DNA from: Bolinopsis microptera
Taxonomy: Eukaryota > Ctenophora > Tentaculata > Lobata > Bolinopsidae
Assembly (NCBI RefSeq): GCF_026151205.1
Contig: NC_087072.1
Coordinates: 17,499,669 to 17,563,668, forward strand
Reading direction: 5' to 3'
Length of the DNA stretch: 64,000 bases
The translations under genes were made by a program, and so were the position numbers. Every line of letters begins with the position of its first letter. Within the stretch, counting starts at the first letter, position 1. The notes beneath the pieces are model-generated. The model had not been told where the DNA came from. It made no database searches and saw only the letters and a list, made by a program, of their open reading frames with translations. This document shows, piece by piece, positions 1 through 13,032 of this stretch.

Positions 1-2190
1 AGTCCCGAATAGCACTAGAACTGCTTAACCGTAGCGCGGGACCGAGGCAGCAATACAAATTTATTTGACTGTATAAAACTAGGTACTTATATATAAGTAG
101 CAGGGGAAACCTGTGAGTTACCCCCATAGTAGGAACTAGACGCAATGCAGGACAGTAATAGATAGTCCATTAGAACCTCCACACACCTATCATAGCCGGT
201 GGGGGAAACCAGGCAAGAAAGGAAACTAATTTGTTGCTGGAGAGCGCGGGGTGACCCACCCCCAACCCCCAGTCTCATATCTCACGGTCCATTGACTTGG
301 CCGGGTCTCTAAACGACCCGTACCCTCGCGCTCTCGGCTGCACGGCAACAGGACCTGTTAAACACCCAAACTGTTCAACACTACACACCATCACAGCGTG
401 AGTTACCCCTACTCCCAATTTTCTTCCTGGGTTCTGGAACTTCTAACTGTATGGTGAGGAAGTTTAACACAGGTTGCGAAATAATCACGTAGAATAACTT
501 TGCGGAGTTGAGAGATGACACCAAGAGCCGGCATGCACTAGCTTTAAACTAGCTTTAATTTTGTGGCTAAAAGAGAGGAGATGGAAGGGTATTGGAGGAG
601 TTTAACGCTTTGCAAGTACCGAACACAACTGTTATAAAGTATATATGACTTCTGGGCACTGAATTTCAATTGAGCATGGTTTGGTTCTTCAACATGTTTG
701 TCTAGACAAGTCTTGACTTCCAAAATGCTGTCTTTTTAGAAACATTTAATCTTAAAGCCATATTTCTGAACCACCTTTCTCATTCTGATAGAAAATCCAC
801 TTTATACTATACAAATCAATAAATCTACGTATTACTCTAACATACGTCATCACGAATCGGAACAATAGTCATAACTATACTTAATACTACTACTATAACT
901 ATACTACTACTAATATTTCAATCAGGAAGTTTCCAATTAAATACTACTAGTATGCTTATGATTATAGTTTCAATTAACACATTTTATAGATGATTTATTC
1001 ATTTATTCAATTGCATGCTATGTATTGTATTTCAGTATATCTTTACCCATAAAGGGTTTGACCGTTGGGAGCGGTATCAAAAAAAATTAAATACTATCGC
1101 TCAAACCCTGAATTCAATATCCTAGCCAAACTTTCCTGTACTAGTTAGTATGAACAACTTTAGGCGAGCTCGTATCTGGGACTGATCATAGTCTTAATGG
1201 GGCAATATATTGGATAAGTAAGGAGTTATCTCATGAAATTGTATTTAGTGCCTACTAACTTTCTATCTTTTTAAGTTCCTGTTTGCTTTCCGTTTCATCA
1301 GAATTATGTATCAGCCGTCTTAAGTAGTTGGCGTGTAAGTTCAGGCAAGCGAATAGCAAGGTATTACATCGTGAATAACTCTAATTTCAAGGTCATATGT
1401 TACAACTAGCTGCCATAATTCCTCCCAGAGTTGTGACGCCTGTAATAGCCCCTTTGTGCTAAGGACTGTGTGTGCCACTCTGTCATTTCATATTTTATAT
1501 CAAAGCAAAGGAAAAGTGCAACGTTAGCTACAAGACGAGTACTTATGTCTTTTGTGTGAACTTAAAGGAATTTTAATTTAGCTTAAATGGGGAGGTTTGT
1601 TTATTTCGTGCATTTTAATTCGTGGCCAAAGTTCACAATCCGTTTAGTTTTGCAACTTTTATTTTACAACTTTTGATTAAGAAAGAAGTTTTAAAATTTC
1701 TATTTATTCTATTTGTTCTACGAGTTGTGGCCGTATTTGGTTGTTGACAATAAATAATACGATACTAGGGTAAAGGTTTCCTTACTGTATCCGGCTTTTC
1801 ATTAACAATTGCAGTTAGGTTTAGCTTTGAAGTCAAAATTTTCAATAAAGTCGACTGGAGATGTTCAATCTTGTGTCAGAGTCAGACATTCTTGTCGTGC
1901 TTTAGAATACAAATATATCGTGCTAAGTAACAACTGGCACCTATTTCAAAACAACATGGACGATTTAGTCTGCAAATCTGATCTGGGTTCTAGGGTCTCC
2001 CTCAGAACTACTTTTAAACTACAGCACAAATGACAAACTCAACGAAGCAGAAACAGTGAACACTTTTCACGCTGGAGAACAACTCGCGTTAACAAAGCGA
2101 CAATGATTTAATGGAAAGAGAACCATACAACGAGCTCGAACGTGTAAACGTCAAATATAGTTCCTGTGGAGAAGTGAGGGTAGTGAAGTA
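1..2190. other. Gene-poor stretch
   Basis: I see no convincing exon here. The first 600 bases are somewhat richer in G+C. Around 840-960 there is a degenerate TAC/TAT-rich simple repeat. Short open frames such as 1809-2033 (+) have no recognisable motif or splice context. Confidence 0.4.
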
Positions 2191-2196
2191 GGTGGC

Positions 2197-2460
2197 GCGT
2201 CCCTACAAGTTCCCTACAAAGTCCCTACAAAGTCCCTACAAAGTCCCTACAAGGTCCCTACAAGGTCCCTACAAGTTCCCTACAAGGTCCCTACAAGGTC
2301 CCTACAAGGTCCCTACAAAGTCCCTACAAGGTCCCTACAAGTTCCCTACAAGTTCCCTACAAGTTCCCTACAAAGTTCCTACAATTTCCTTACAAGTTCC
2401 CTACAAGGTCCCTACAAGGTCCTTACAAAGTCCCCACAACGTCCCTACAAGGTCCGCACG
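2197..2460. repeat. 10-bp minisatellite (TCCCTACAAG-type)
   Basis: About 26 head-to-tail copies of a 10-bp unit, CCCTACAAGK with A/G/T variants at the junction bases (ACAAAG, ACAAGG, ACAAGT). A 10-bp period cycles through all frames every 30 bp, so the frame across it reads as a periodic KxPTxSLQxPY peptide. This is a property of the repeat and not evidence of a gene. Variant units cluster at the right end (TTCCTACAAT, CCCCACAACG), as expected for a decaying array edge. Confidence 0.9.
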
Positions 2461-3395
2461 ACTCTAAAAGTACAGCCTGAAGAACTGTGACCAGGACCAC
2501 TGTCGTAAAGCTAAGACTAATAACCCTGCTGTTCGTGCTGTAGGCTTAGAATTTGACCACTATATTGAAAAACGCCTGTTAATAAAGAAAGCTAATGACC
2601 GTTGAGCAGTAGAATAGCTGTTTAGAGTTTATACGAGGTTGATGAGCTGAAGAGCAAAGGGGGCCGACAGTCCCCCGGGCCCGTGTAGACCCTGATCTGG
2701 TAGCTGTGTACAGGGGAGAGCACTGAGCAGTATAATAGTGGTCCTAACTACTGTTACTTTAACTCACTCCTACCTGCACTTCCACAAAAACAATCTGCCC
2801 AACACGACCTATGACTTGTAGTTGGAGGAATGAAAACGGAACTGGTCACGTGGGCTGCATATTTACAGGCCGTACCAAATGTCACGTGACTGTACGAATT
2901 TAGGGCGGTCAGACCGGGGCCGCTATGACCGCCCTAATTATTCATATAGTTTATTGTAACCAGATACCTACCTGTTTTACAATTACTGCAGGATAATGAT
3001 TGTTTAAAGGAGCTGACTGAGAAACGAACTTAAAAGCGTGCTCTACTGCACGTCAATTCATTAAACTACCCAAAATAATTTGATCTGTGATGAGTCTTAC
3101 GGTTGTAAGGTAATTAGGGAATATATTCAAGCTTCGAACGGTAACCTGCAAGGCTTGTTCATATTATTAGCATATATGATGAAGATGACCTGGAAGGCGA
3201 GTGGTCCGAGGGGACGGCTGTCACGGTGCAGGTCTATGACAGGGGCAGCTTGGTACATACTCACCTCGCTTCGATATAATCATATCTTTTTCTTTAGGGG
3301 TACAGACCACCGGACCCCGCTAATTATACTGGTACAGCTTAGACCAGAGCGCGGATCTGGCCCTCGGAGAGTTGTCAAACTGCCCGCTCCTGTAG
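2461..3395. other. Non-coding stretch with a hairpin
   Basis: No gene recognised. At 2901-2936 an 11-bp perfect inverted repeat (TAGGGCGGTCA / TGACCGCCCTA) surrounds a 14-bp GC-rich loop. TGTCACGTGAC occurs at about 2880. The 110-codon frame at 3080-3412 (+) has no known motif. Confidence 0.4.
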
Positions 3396-3397
3396 TT

Positions 3398-3480
3398 AAT
3401 CACGTGACCTAACCAATCACGTGACATGGCTAGATCACGTGACGTATCAATCACGTGACGTGGCTAGATCACGTGATCCT
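3398..3480. promoter_or_regulatory. Cluster of five CACGTGA palindromes
   Basis: ATCACGTGAC-type sites occur five times within about 80 bases: near 3400, 3416, 3435, 3451 and 3469, separated by ACC-AATC or GGCTAG spacers. CACGTG is the E-box bound by bHLH-zip factors (USF, MITF/TFE, MYC/MAX families), and GTCACGTGAC is the extended form favoured by the USF/TFE type. The spacing is roughly two helical turns or less. No promoter or gene start is evident next to it, and the same decamer occurs in dispersed repeats elsewhere in the window (13.0, 13.2, 19.3 kb), so it may be a repeat remnant and not a control region. Confidence 0.4.
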
Positions 3481-3859
3481 AATCGGAACATCCTCTCAAA
3501 ACGCCTTATCGCTGCGGATTAGACTCAGGGGCTACTGGAACGTCATGGGCCGATGCCTCGTTACCATTCTCTTCTATCAAATTACTACGTTTTGGTACTT
3601 TGCACGTGCCCGTACTCCGCTCTTTGACGCCCCCAATTTCCAACACGTCATTAGCCAACTTCAGGGAATATTTTGACAAAAATAGCCTAAAAATGTTCAG
3701 AGATAGAAGAGAAAGCGCCTCAAAGCCCCACTCTGGTCAGCTCGGAATCAAATTAGGGTAGTAATTTAGGGCTCGCAACATTTGAAACCAGCAATAGCAG
3801 GTCCTTTCTTGTTTGATTCTGGCCGACAAACGTGTGAGTAGGTTCGCTACCCCCGAAGT

Positions 3860-3960
3860 GAGGTGAGCGCTGACCGGGGTGCCTGGGTAGTCTAGGTTAG
3901 ACAGCAGGTGCAGGCTCTGGAGACCACTGGTTCCAGTCCTCCTGGCCTAACTCACCCCAC
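3860..3960 (+). ncRNA. tRNA-like SINE head (candidate)
   Basis: The stretch has a TAGTCTAGGTTAGAC segment like a tRNA D arm (A box), followed about 30 bases later by GGTTCCAGTCC, close to the RNA polymerase III B box GGTTCRANYCC. The spacing suits a tRNA gene. The stem pairing is imperfect and the downstream sequence is not a tRNA acceptor, so a tRNA-derived SINE head is more likely than a working tRNA. I see no clear poly(A) or target duplication. Confidence 0.35.
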
Positions 3961-6900
3961 CATTAGCGTACCAGCCCTCTCTGGTGGTACCTGGCCGACC
4001 TCCCCCTCCATACCCTAACTCTCGGATTACTCAAGTAATATATAACAACTTAAGTGTCAATTTGAAGTTATGTATTTTGCCTGTTTTTGTTACCATGGTG
4101 AAACATTTATTTAGTTGGTCACGACGCCGCGGTGCGAACCGTGAGATCCAAACCATCAGAACATTCTTCTATGGCATGGATCCTAAAATTACAACGAACT
4201 AGACTGTTCCGGCAGTACGGTTTCTGTGAGATCCCCTGTACTGCTTTGTCAATCATCGGCCTCACCGGCTACACATCCCTTCACCAGATGTACCAATCCT
4301 CTTTGCTGCATTAACCGAGAATTACCCGCTTCATCACGGTGTACGAGCTGTAGTGTTAAGCAGTACTAACTGTGGAGATGGCCTGCCAGCTTGATGTTTC
4401 CTAAATTTACCAGCTTTGTCTCTTCAGACTGAGAGTTGGAGCTGGTTAATATTACTACTGCACTTAATGTACGCTAATAACATACTTCACTCGGCATATG
4501 TTTTCAGCTTCACATCATTGTTGTACTTGTAGACGAACACAAAACTCAAAACAGCGTCACCGCAAGTGGTGTCGAATAGCATTGACATTACAAAACCTGG
4601 TGCCGTTCAAGTAGTCAAACATCAACATTTAACTTAGATAAAGGTTGTAAAACGACATCTAGATCTAAGAACTCGTCTATAATTGTATGAATGTGACGTG
4701 GTCTATATTATAATGGCTAAATGGGAAACTAACTTCTTAATCGATACTCATCTACGCAAAAAGGCAAGGAAAAAAAACGACCGACAAAAAAGAGCAAAAT
4801 TTGTGGTTCCTAGCTGGAGTCGGCAGTCATTTATGCGAACTTCTGCATGTGCCATTAGTTATACCACATCAAACTTTAACTAGCCTGTCTTCATCCAAAT
4901 TTATCGGCAATTCTATGCGTACATGCAGATCTTATGTCAATTCATTTTAATATCCACTGAACCATGGTTACTCCAGATAAAGACTAAATAAAGACTAGTG
5001 TTAAACTAGCTAGACTAAGTTAAACAGATTGGCCTGACACTCACCTATCTTGCTGAGTTAGTCCTGTGTGGGCGGAGTACGGTGGAGATAAGCCCGGAGA
5101 CACGTAATGACGACTCCAAAACAGCCAAAAGATGGGAGATATTTTGAAACGGAAATAAAATTAGAATGGACAAGTGAGAAACGGCACTACAAAAGGAAAT
5201 GAAGTTTAAACTCGAAATTCTAAACCTGAGCTACAGCCAAACTCAAAGCGATATCAAGAGTCGGCATCCAAAGTAAATGTAACCGAACAATCATTCGACA
5301 CGATCTGAGTTAGCGGAGAGACCAAGAGCCTATCATAGATTAAGGTATGAAACGTGAGGGGACTATGCCTATTGGTTTCATTATCACTCAGACCAGTGGT
5401 TTAGCCCGCCCTCAGACCCGCTAATCTGTCAACTGTCAAAAGAAATGAAGAAATATTGGTGGGGGACGTGGGGTGGTGATGGGGGGGGGGGGGGGGGGGG
5501 GGACGTACCTCATATTGACTGTGTGATGTCCGGGATCCGCTCTTGATCAGTTTGTGTGCCAACAGTCGTGAGCTACCACCAATAGCCTACTCAAATCCGA
5601 AATACTGCTAACAGTAAACGGAATCGGGAATAGGAACACTGCTTTAACAATTAAGCAACTTAGTAGAGGTTCGACACGCTGTCTCACTTTGCCCGGCATC
5701 CTGAATTGTGAACCCTCCAAATTAGAGGTTACTCGGGAGTGAGCTGACCTATCAGAAGACTTCCTCCTGTCACATGTCAGTCAACAGCCAATCAAACCTC
5801 CCTAATCTCCTCTCCCCAAAAACCGCCTATGGATCAAAAATAGAGAGTCATCATGTCGCGAGTTAAAGACTCTCCCGACAAATGGTGATCAATCAATTAT
5901 ACGAATGGTATTGACATATGTGCGGGCCGTATTGTCCTCTTGTTAACCGCCCCCTCCTTCACCTCCACAATCTATCCTTTCTTCCTCACATTTTCACTCA
6001 ACAGCTTTAGTTATACCATGGCACTTTTATCCGTTATCAAATGACTAAAAATGAACCAAAATAGTGGATATAAGGTGTCTGAAGGTTAGTGAACCGTGGC
6101 AAAACTATAATCACGTTAAGTGGACTAACTGAAGCTAGTGGCTGGTGGTAATAACTGGTGACAAATTGGGGCACATACCCTCTCCAGCAAACAAGGGAGG
6201 AGGAGGAGAATCTGGTGGGGGATGATCCTAGTGGTTGATTGGGATCATGCATGCTAACAGTTATGCTGCTACTTATAGTCATCGCCGACACAGAGATCCG
6301 TAGGGAGTTGAGGAGGTGGTTGAAAAATTTGGCGAAGACGAATCTATAAAATTTTAATGGAATGGTCATTAATGACGTTATGAAAGTTGACAATGTAGTA
6401 TGGTGTAAGAGCTCGATTAAGAAAACTCAAAACAATTATTTTTGGTAAAACTCTGATCATAATCCCCAGCGGCAATAATTGTCTCGAATATTTTAGTATA
6501 ATTTGTCTCGAAACCCTTGTCATCACTGAGCAATAAGCGGGAATCCTAGAACTGTCGCTTAATTCTCCCACACAGCACCCAATCAAGCACAGGGCTTCCT
6601 GCTCTTAGCCACTTGTAACCTTAGCTCCAATAATAATCTCAAAACTCAAAAGCACAATAACAGAATAATTGCTACATTTTAGATTTCTTGATTTCTATCT
6701 CCTCTACAGTCTACGCCGCTTCAAGGTGATAATATAACGGGAACAATAACTCTACGAACACTATACCAAAAACTATCTGCCTTATTCTCCGGAAAATTTA
6801 ATTTAAATTCAAGTTCGAGTCTGCTCTACAAGTACAACGAGTTCAACAATAAAAAACGCTACTCAAATATCAGGCGCTCTCCGCATGACGGAGGGTGGTC

Positions 6901-9232
6901 ATGCTCACCAAATGTCCGGTCATCCACAAATTGGTTTTATTTGTGGGTACCAGCCTCCGGGTACCACACCAGCGTCTTACCTGACTTTTCATCTCGCCAG
7001 TTGATAATTGTATTATCGACTCTGGTCATTGTATTTAAATTTAGTAAGACCTGAGATCAGCTGTTTAAAATCAGTGGAGTATGTTATCAACTCTGTTCTG
7101 TTGTGTTGAGTGATAAGTTTAACGACTTGCTTTTATTGATCTAACTATTTACTCGTCTCTACTATATCTTTGTTTATGAAGATTAGCTAAGAATAAAACC
7201 GTTCTAGAATACGTATCAACTAATCTAAGTGACCTGTGAGCCAGGGTCGCACAAACAACGAACATAAAACGCTTTACATCATTATCACCGAAGCAACATA
7301 GCGTTTTCGGATATTTAATAAGTTAAAACGAAAAAGGGTGGTTGTGAACGATACTGAAAATGCATATTCCGTCGAACGATCAATTTGTTTTGTTATTTAC
7401 TATTGGACCATGCAGCTCCAAACGACTTTGTATTTACAGACAAATTTTTTATGTTTTATATGTTGTATGTCATGGAGGCAGTATTAAACCGTAAAAGGAT
7501 CAAAAATAAATGGAACTTTGAACTGTGCTGATGGTTCACATATATTTAAAGAGTCACGCGTGTCTGGAAAACGCCTATGCACTATTGGGTAGATGGGTGT
7601 GTACTGTAAGTGTTGGCTAAGTTTATTATAAGAAATGCGGCCATGACCTCTTTAAAATCGTACCATCACGACTCACGAGAGGTCACCACTGGCAGTGTGT
7701 TCTTAAAACTACTAGACAATGGCAGAACGTATTACAAGTGCGGAGTCCGGACATACACCTCCTCTCACCCCAGTGATAGCATGCTCTTTGTCTCCTCCTG
7801 TTGAGGTGTTGTAGTTACTAGTGCTACTACTTGTTGCGAGACAATAGCTCTCTCACTTTGCGCGTGCGCCAACATCAGACCATTAGGCAGAAGGAGTATT
7901 GAAAAATAGTTCAATGTAACTCATAGACCACTGTTAAATGAAAACTCAGAGTTAGTTTGGGATATACCTACATTGGCAGTGTGCCTCTAGAGTACAGAGG
8001 TCTGTTCGGTTGCCTACAGGACCACTACTTGTCTAAAATTATTGATAATTATCAGTAATTACGGTGGACTATAGTTTAGAGCGTCTACTGCTCTACTGTT
8101 TTAAGCCAAATGACCGTTACAATTGAAGCAACATCAATCATTATCTAACTATAATAGTTTTGATCTCTTTATTTGGTGTTAACAAAAGTGCCATCGTTCA
8201 CGATTTTAATGAGTCTGACGTTGCGACTCTGAATTTAACTGAAACTGAGAATTCTAGAAAAATCTAGGGCAGTACTAAAGTAAACAAGCAAAAAAAAGAC
8301 TGAATAAGTGTAGTGTGAGTAGGAAGGTGAGTCGACTCCGCCAAGTTGTCGCTCATCCTGGACTCGCTCAGGAAATGCGATGGAGGCTGCCTCCTCGGAC
8401 CGCAACCCAATTATAATTAATCTTCGGCGCAATCAATCCGCTTAAACTAGATTTATCGTCGCTGCCTGATTGCACTGTTAATGAGATTACGAGATAATTG
8501 GTTGATGAAGGTGGGAGTTGGTGGTCTCGCTTTCAGGAACCAGGCCGGATGATATCAATCAGCCTCTCTGGGAACTAGCAGCCAGCGATTGGTATTGGGA
8601 GGGGTCCTCTCTCCTCGAGCCCATTTCCGGTACCAGCTCATTGATCCGCACAACCCGATCACGGTTTGAAATAGAAATATGCGAATCGTTGCCGTGTTGG
8701 TTACAGGAAGGCGGTTCGAACGAACTAGGACTAGTTGTGTTATCGTTAACGTATCACTTCCTCCTTCTTACCCAGAACCCATAGTAAGTTTAATAGGCAT
8801 TTTTGAAGTAAAATAATTTAGCCTGGTCATCAGTAAGACATTTTATTGATCTCACTTAGGAATTATCAACGATATTAAATGCAACCAATCTAATTTGGTG
8901 TAACAGCTGCAAATGAAAATGAAATAAAAATGCCAGGGTAACTACAGGGTGAGTTGGTTAACAGACTAAGCACTAAATCTAGGAAAACTATAGGTAAATA
9001 TTGTACCTATCTCTGGTAGTTGTATTACCAGCATTTGCAAGGAATCATTGAGCAATTTTCAAATAGCTTGCATAACAGAATAATACGAATTGTTACTATA
9101 ATTCACAACAAAATACTACAAATATCAAGAACAGAACATAGCCAACACCTTATTATATAACTTTTATAAGTTTAATAGAGTTTGTAAACGCAAAACATTC
9201 AAAACTTTAAAAAGACCCCATTTTTTGACGGA
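3961..9232. other. Gene-poor stretch, poly-G run
   Basis: No gene with recognisable homology. A run of about 24 G lies at 5480-5503. GC-richer open frames occur at 8235-8432 (-) and 8518-8784 (+), the latter preceded by CTTTCAG, but neither links to a neighbouring exon. At 8319-8326 AAG|GTGAGT is a perfect donor match on the + strand with no coding exon before it. The rest is AT-rich and looks intergenic. Confidence 0.4.
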
Positions 9233-11757
9233 CTAGTCGTCAGTTACGTTTATAGACTCAGTGCTGATAGAGATAGTAAGTCCTAACTCCGACTCAGTAT
9301 CTACCCCTTCCTCCCTCCTCTCTCCTTCTCTCTCCGTACTGACGGGGATACTGACCGTCTTACTGACGGTCACTGTGGAGACGGCTGGTTTGCTGATAAC
9401 ACGACGTCTGATGGGGGTGTGGAGGATGGTGGTGTGGACCAGGTCATCTTGTGTAGGAGTAGGGACCTCCGCAAAGTTAACAGGAGTCCGGTCCACGTCC
9501 GTCCTGTTCAGGAAGCTGCTAGTTGGGGTGTGCATGTTGGTGGGGGTGTGCAGGTTGGTGGGGGTCGCGTCCAAACTTGCTGCGTACCGTGATAAATACC
9601 ACTGTGAGTGGTCAATGTTCCGAATGGGCGTTCGTAACTGGTCGATGCTCTGAATAGGCGGCTGTGATTGGTCAATGTTCTGAATAGGGGGATGTGATTG
9701 GTCGATGGAGTGGACTGGAGTGATGTGAGTTGAAGTGACATCACACTCTCCGGAACTGTGGGGAGGTGTTGTTACAGGGTAAGAAGTGTTGTAGGGTGTT
9801 ACCAGGGAAGGCGTTACCAGGGAAGGTGTTACGAGGGGTGTTACAAGGGATTGTGGGATCTGGGACCGGCGAATGATTGTAACATTTGGGACGTGCTCCG
9901 TGTGTGACATGTTGCTGCTCTGTGATACGGTACTATCGTTAGGATCCGTCAGCCCATGCTTTCCTGTCCTACCAGCCTCCACAGAACTTCTGAAGTCACC
10001 TGTGGTAAGATAACGGGTTATTTTGATATCACATACTTATTTATCTGCTAAATTTAAATGAAGCTGACACAAAGTCTGACTTTACTTAAAATAGTCGTTA
10101 GTCACACCTGCTGACCTAACTTATGTTTAACATCATCACAACCACAACCAGAAATATTATTATTACTATCTTGTTCTACCTGAAATTTTCAGATCAAGTT
10201 TAACGAGGCTGCATATGCCAAACCTTGGGTGTGACTAAAGACATTGAGTCAAGTTGCTGTTCGCCCGTTCGAACAGGACTTATGATTTAATGACTTTTGT
10301 CATGCTCGAAACACTGGGACACTACTTACCGGGGATGGATCGTTTCATTTTGGAGCTCATCACCAACTCCTCTCTCTCCTTAGAAGTAGTGACGGTTGAG
10401 CTTACAATGTGGCTCATGAGCTTTCCTTTAATCTCCCTCCGGTCCCTGAAAATAGTGTTACAGTGAATGGTTTGTAGGTCTAATTTGAAAACACTGTTAG
10501 TCGGAGCAGCTGATTGTTAGAATCTCACATGCTCCTACTGCTATGCTTGTAGGGGGTGCTGAATCCAGATCAGCGGACAATTATCTCTATAGTTGCAAAA
10601 GAACAATAGAGAGTGACCGCGTGTCAAGACACGTGTAGTAAGCAGCATGACACTTCGTCTTGTCGACCAATCACAAAATTGGTAACCTCGCTTGCTCTGC
10701 AAGATTTTGCAGCTATGTTGTCGGGCCCCTACCACGACGCACTTGGTTCGTGCGTGGTCCACGCCACTAAGGGGACAACTACTATCAGAAATAAGGGCCC
10801 TAACCACGTGGAGAATATGGATCTAGAAACACACGAACTGCAACCTAAAGACAACGAGAACACGTCATGTTAGAAATTTAGAACTGCTAGACAGCGGTGT
10901 TCGCTAGAATTCTACACAAATAATATTCGGAAACGTTAGAGTCGCTGGATGAAATTTAACATGAGGAGTACTCACTTGGCTGTGCTGGTGGAAGAGGCTG
11001 TGTTAGTGGAAGAGGTGGTGTCTGCTTCTCTCGTTATCTGAGGTAGAGGAGGAAAAAGGAGGTTGCTCGTTTTGAAGTCTGAGTCATCAAACATAGCACT
11101 GTCCAACCTCTGTTTCAGAGATCCTCTAGATTGGGGCATATCTCCGTCCACCTTGAAGACTATTTTGTCCCGAACTTGTAATCTGCTTACTCTGCGGAAA
11201 CTTAATTTTAATTTTAATAGTTACAAAAATAGATCATCAAACTTGAAATGTTCGATGTTTATTTAAGTACATATAATCGTGTTCCATTGGAAGAACGTGC
11301 AATATGAATAATCATGATAATGTTGTAATCATTATAATGTTCTGATACCAACTTTATTTCAGAAGCCGCACCTGTTATGCAGTTTGGTAGGAGTGCAGAC
11401 AGCCCAACCTTTATCCGGTATTAGAAACGGCAGACGAGACGGCACTTCTTTCACCAGCTGAAACGGAAATGATGTTAAACGATCTTAGAAGTCAGGGTCT
11501 TAAAAACTATCAGTTTCGAAACAAATGTGTACGAACTTTTGGACGTGAAAATGACTTGCAACAATGAAAGGATAATGAGGAACACTAGAATATATGCGAA
11601 ATGCGGGAGGTTAATTTTTTCGCACCTGAATGAAGCCAGTTTTGAGGAGGAATTGAACTCTGTATGTGTCTGATTTTACCTTGTCCACTCCGACAACTGT
11701 ACCTTCTTCAAACTTTTCATTGCTCCCACCTTCTCCCTTCTCTTTTACCGATTCTTT
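9233..11757 (-). CDS. Unrecognised Ser/Thr/Pro-rich protein, 3' five exons
   Basis: Five exons on the minus strand join in phase: 11757-11626, 11457-11372, 11191-10976, 10445-10330 and 9999-9233 (TAG stop). All introns are GT-AG. They encode 438 residues of an open N-terminus. The first two exons give a compact folded-looking stretch (FEEGTVVGVDK, TYRVQFLLKTGFIQ, RLPFLIPDKGWAV) with the beta-strand pattern of a Tudor-like or similar barrel; LIN9 has a comparable YRVxF segment, but I do not claim homology. A basic/hydrophilic linker follows. The last exon, 255 codons, is low-complexity with internal repeats: SLVTP several times, a PIQxIDQS motif four times, and TPTNxHTPT twice. This suits a disordered, perhaps nuclear or cytoskeletal scaffold protein. 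The true start lies beyond 11757 and I could not find it. Intron 10446-10975 holds a GC-richer block open in both strands. Confidence 0.75.
10541..10873. other. GC-rich block inside an intron, open on both strands
   Basis: Frames are open at 10541-10807 (-) and 10613-10873 (+). The block is clearly richer in G+C than the intron around it and includes the quasi-palindrome CACGACGCACTTGGTTCGTGCGTGG near 10733. Its composition suggests an inserted element more than host exon. I recognise no protein family in either frame. Confidence 0.3.
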
Positions 11758-11759
11758 CT

Positions 11760-13030
11760 GCGTGAACTTAATGTTACAAACTCATTGTTTCTCTAGAGAA
11801 TTTCATGAATTGTAGCTTTCAGGATTTACATTTCGATACTAGCTATTGGTTTTATCAGAGAATGTGATTTGTATTTATATGTTAAATTTTCACCAAAAAG
11901 TTACAACACTATTTCATTTGAAACAACCAGAAAAAAGTCTCACCCCAAAGCAGCTGGAGTGATCGATATCAAAAAACTTTTTCACTCCTCCGTCAGTATT
12001 CCTAATCAAACACTTGTCCAAAACATCAAGCATCATGATGGTGACAAATGTAAATCAACGATGTTATCACTATCAGCAAATGTAGGCAAAGTTATCAAAG
12101 TAACACTAATGTATTTTACCACAACTACAGCTTTAATACTGCTGCACACTAAACGAAGTACTAATCATATTACTATCAGTGTGTACTGATTGGCCTTCTA
12201 CATTGTACTCAAATAACAAGGTGTCTAATCACCGAGGACCATTTTTAATCAATTGGATCCTGTTTCACCTTTTTGCGAGCAATTAGCATCCGACTGATGA
12301 GATGATCACAGGTATAAACGAGATAGTGATCAGTCTTATCTCACGACACTGGTGTTAATTAGTTGAGGATATTATTGAGAGTTGGAGCGTTATTTTTCAA
12401 CTAAACGCAACTACTTGTGTTCATGAGGTGGTACACTAAAGTCTAATGAAGCTTGATGTTAAACTCATCGGCTAAACCTGATTAGAGGTTGATTCACGAT
12501 GTCAATCCTTCGCAGCTCGGTGAGGCACAGTGGTGCATCTCGCCGATCTACCGAAGGTGGTTGCGAGAAGCATTATTTGATGCGCGCGCGACCCAGTAGT
12601 GCATCGCGCTACAAATTAGAGGTTACTGTGCGGCGCTCAGCCTGTCATTCCGCCGAATCTTTATTCTGTATATGTTTATGAACAAAATAGCCTGGGGTCC
12701 CCAGGTAAAATTAGAAGTTCCTTATAGCCATGGTGAAACAAATGAGTTATACATGTTTACCCTATCAATTAGCCCATGTCACGGACTTGTGGTGCAACTA
12801 CAGTAACTTCTGAAATCCATGAGCGTCTAGTTGCAATACATGCACTTTTAGTCACAGTCAAAATTTCAAGCTAAATAAAACTGAACGAAGATTTTTAAAA
12901 ATTATCTTGTTTTCACGTTGATGCGACAATTATCATTAAACAATTCAACAAACAACAAATGAATGATGTCCCTACGTATAATTTATAATTGACGTGAACA
13001 TGAATCATGATTTATCACTCTACACTCGAC
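11760..13030. other. Intergenic stretch
   Basis: No exon could be joined upstream of 11757. The 106-codon + frame at 11869-12189 is AT-rich and without motif. The sequence at 12631-12713 belongs to a dispersed repeat listed separately. Confidence 0.35.
12631..12713 (+). repeat. Dispersed repeat, copy 1
   Basis: CGGCGCTCAGCCTGTCATTC, then an ATCTTTATT segment and CCTGGGGTCCCCAGG, recur at 19523-19626 in the same order and orientation. The second copy has about 20 extra bases in the middle. CCTGGGGTCCCCAGG contains the palindrome TGGGGTCCCCA. The unit is probably one end of a transposable element. Confidence 0.7.
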
Positions 13031-13032
13031 TG

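Noticed and set aside
2192-2467. 91-codon frame with periodic KVPTKSLQ peptide
   Set aside because: It only translates the 10-bp minisatellite; no start context, splice sites or sequence outside the array support a gene.
6037-6586. Overlapping 118- and 80-codon minus frames
   Set aside because: No recognisable motif, AT-driven hydrophobic composition and no splice links.
11869-12189. 106-codon plus frame upstream of the 9-12 kb gene
   Set aside because: No ATG-supported start, no motif, wrong strand for the neighbouring gene.
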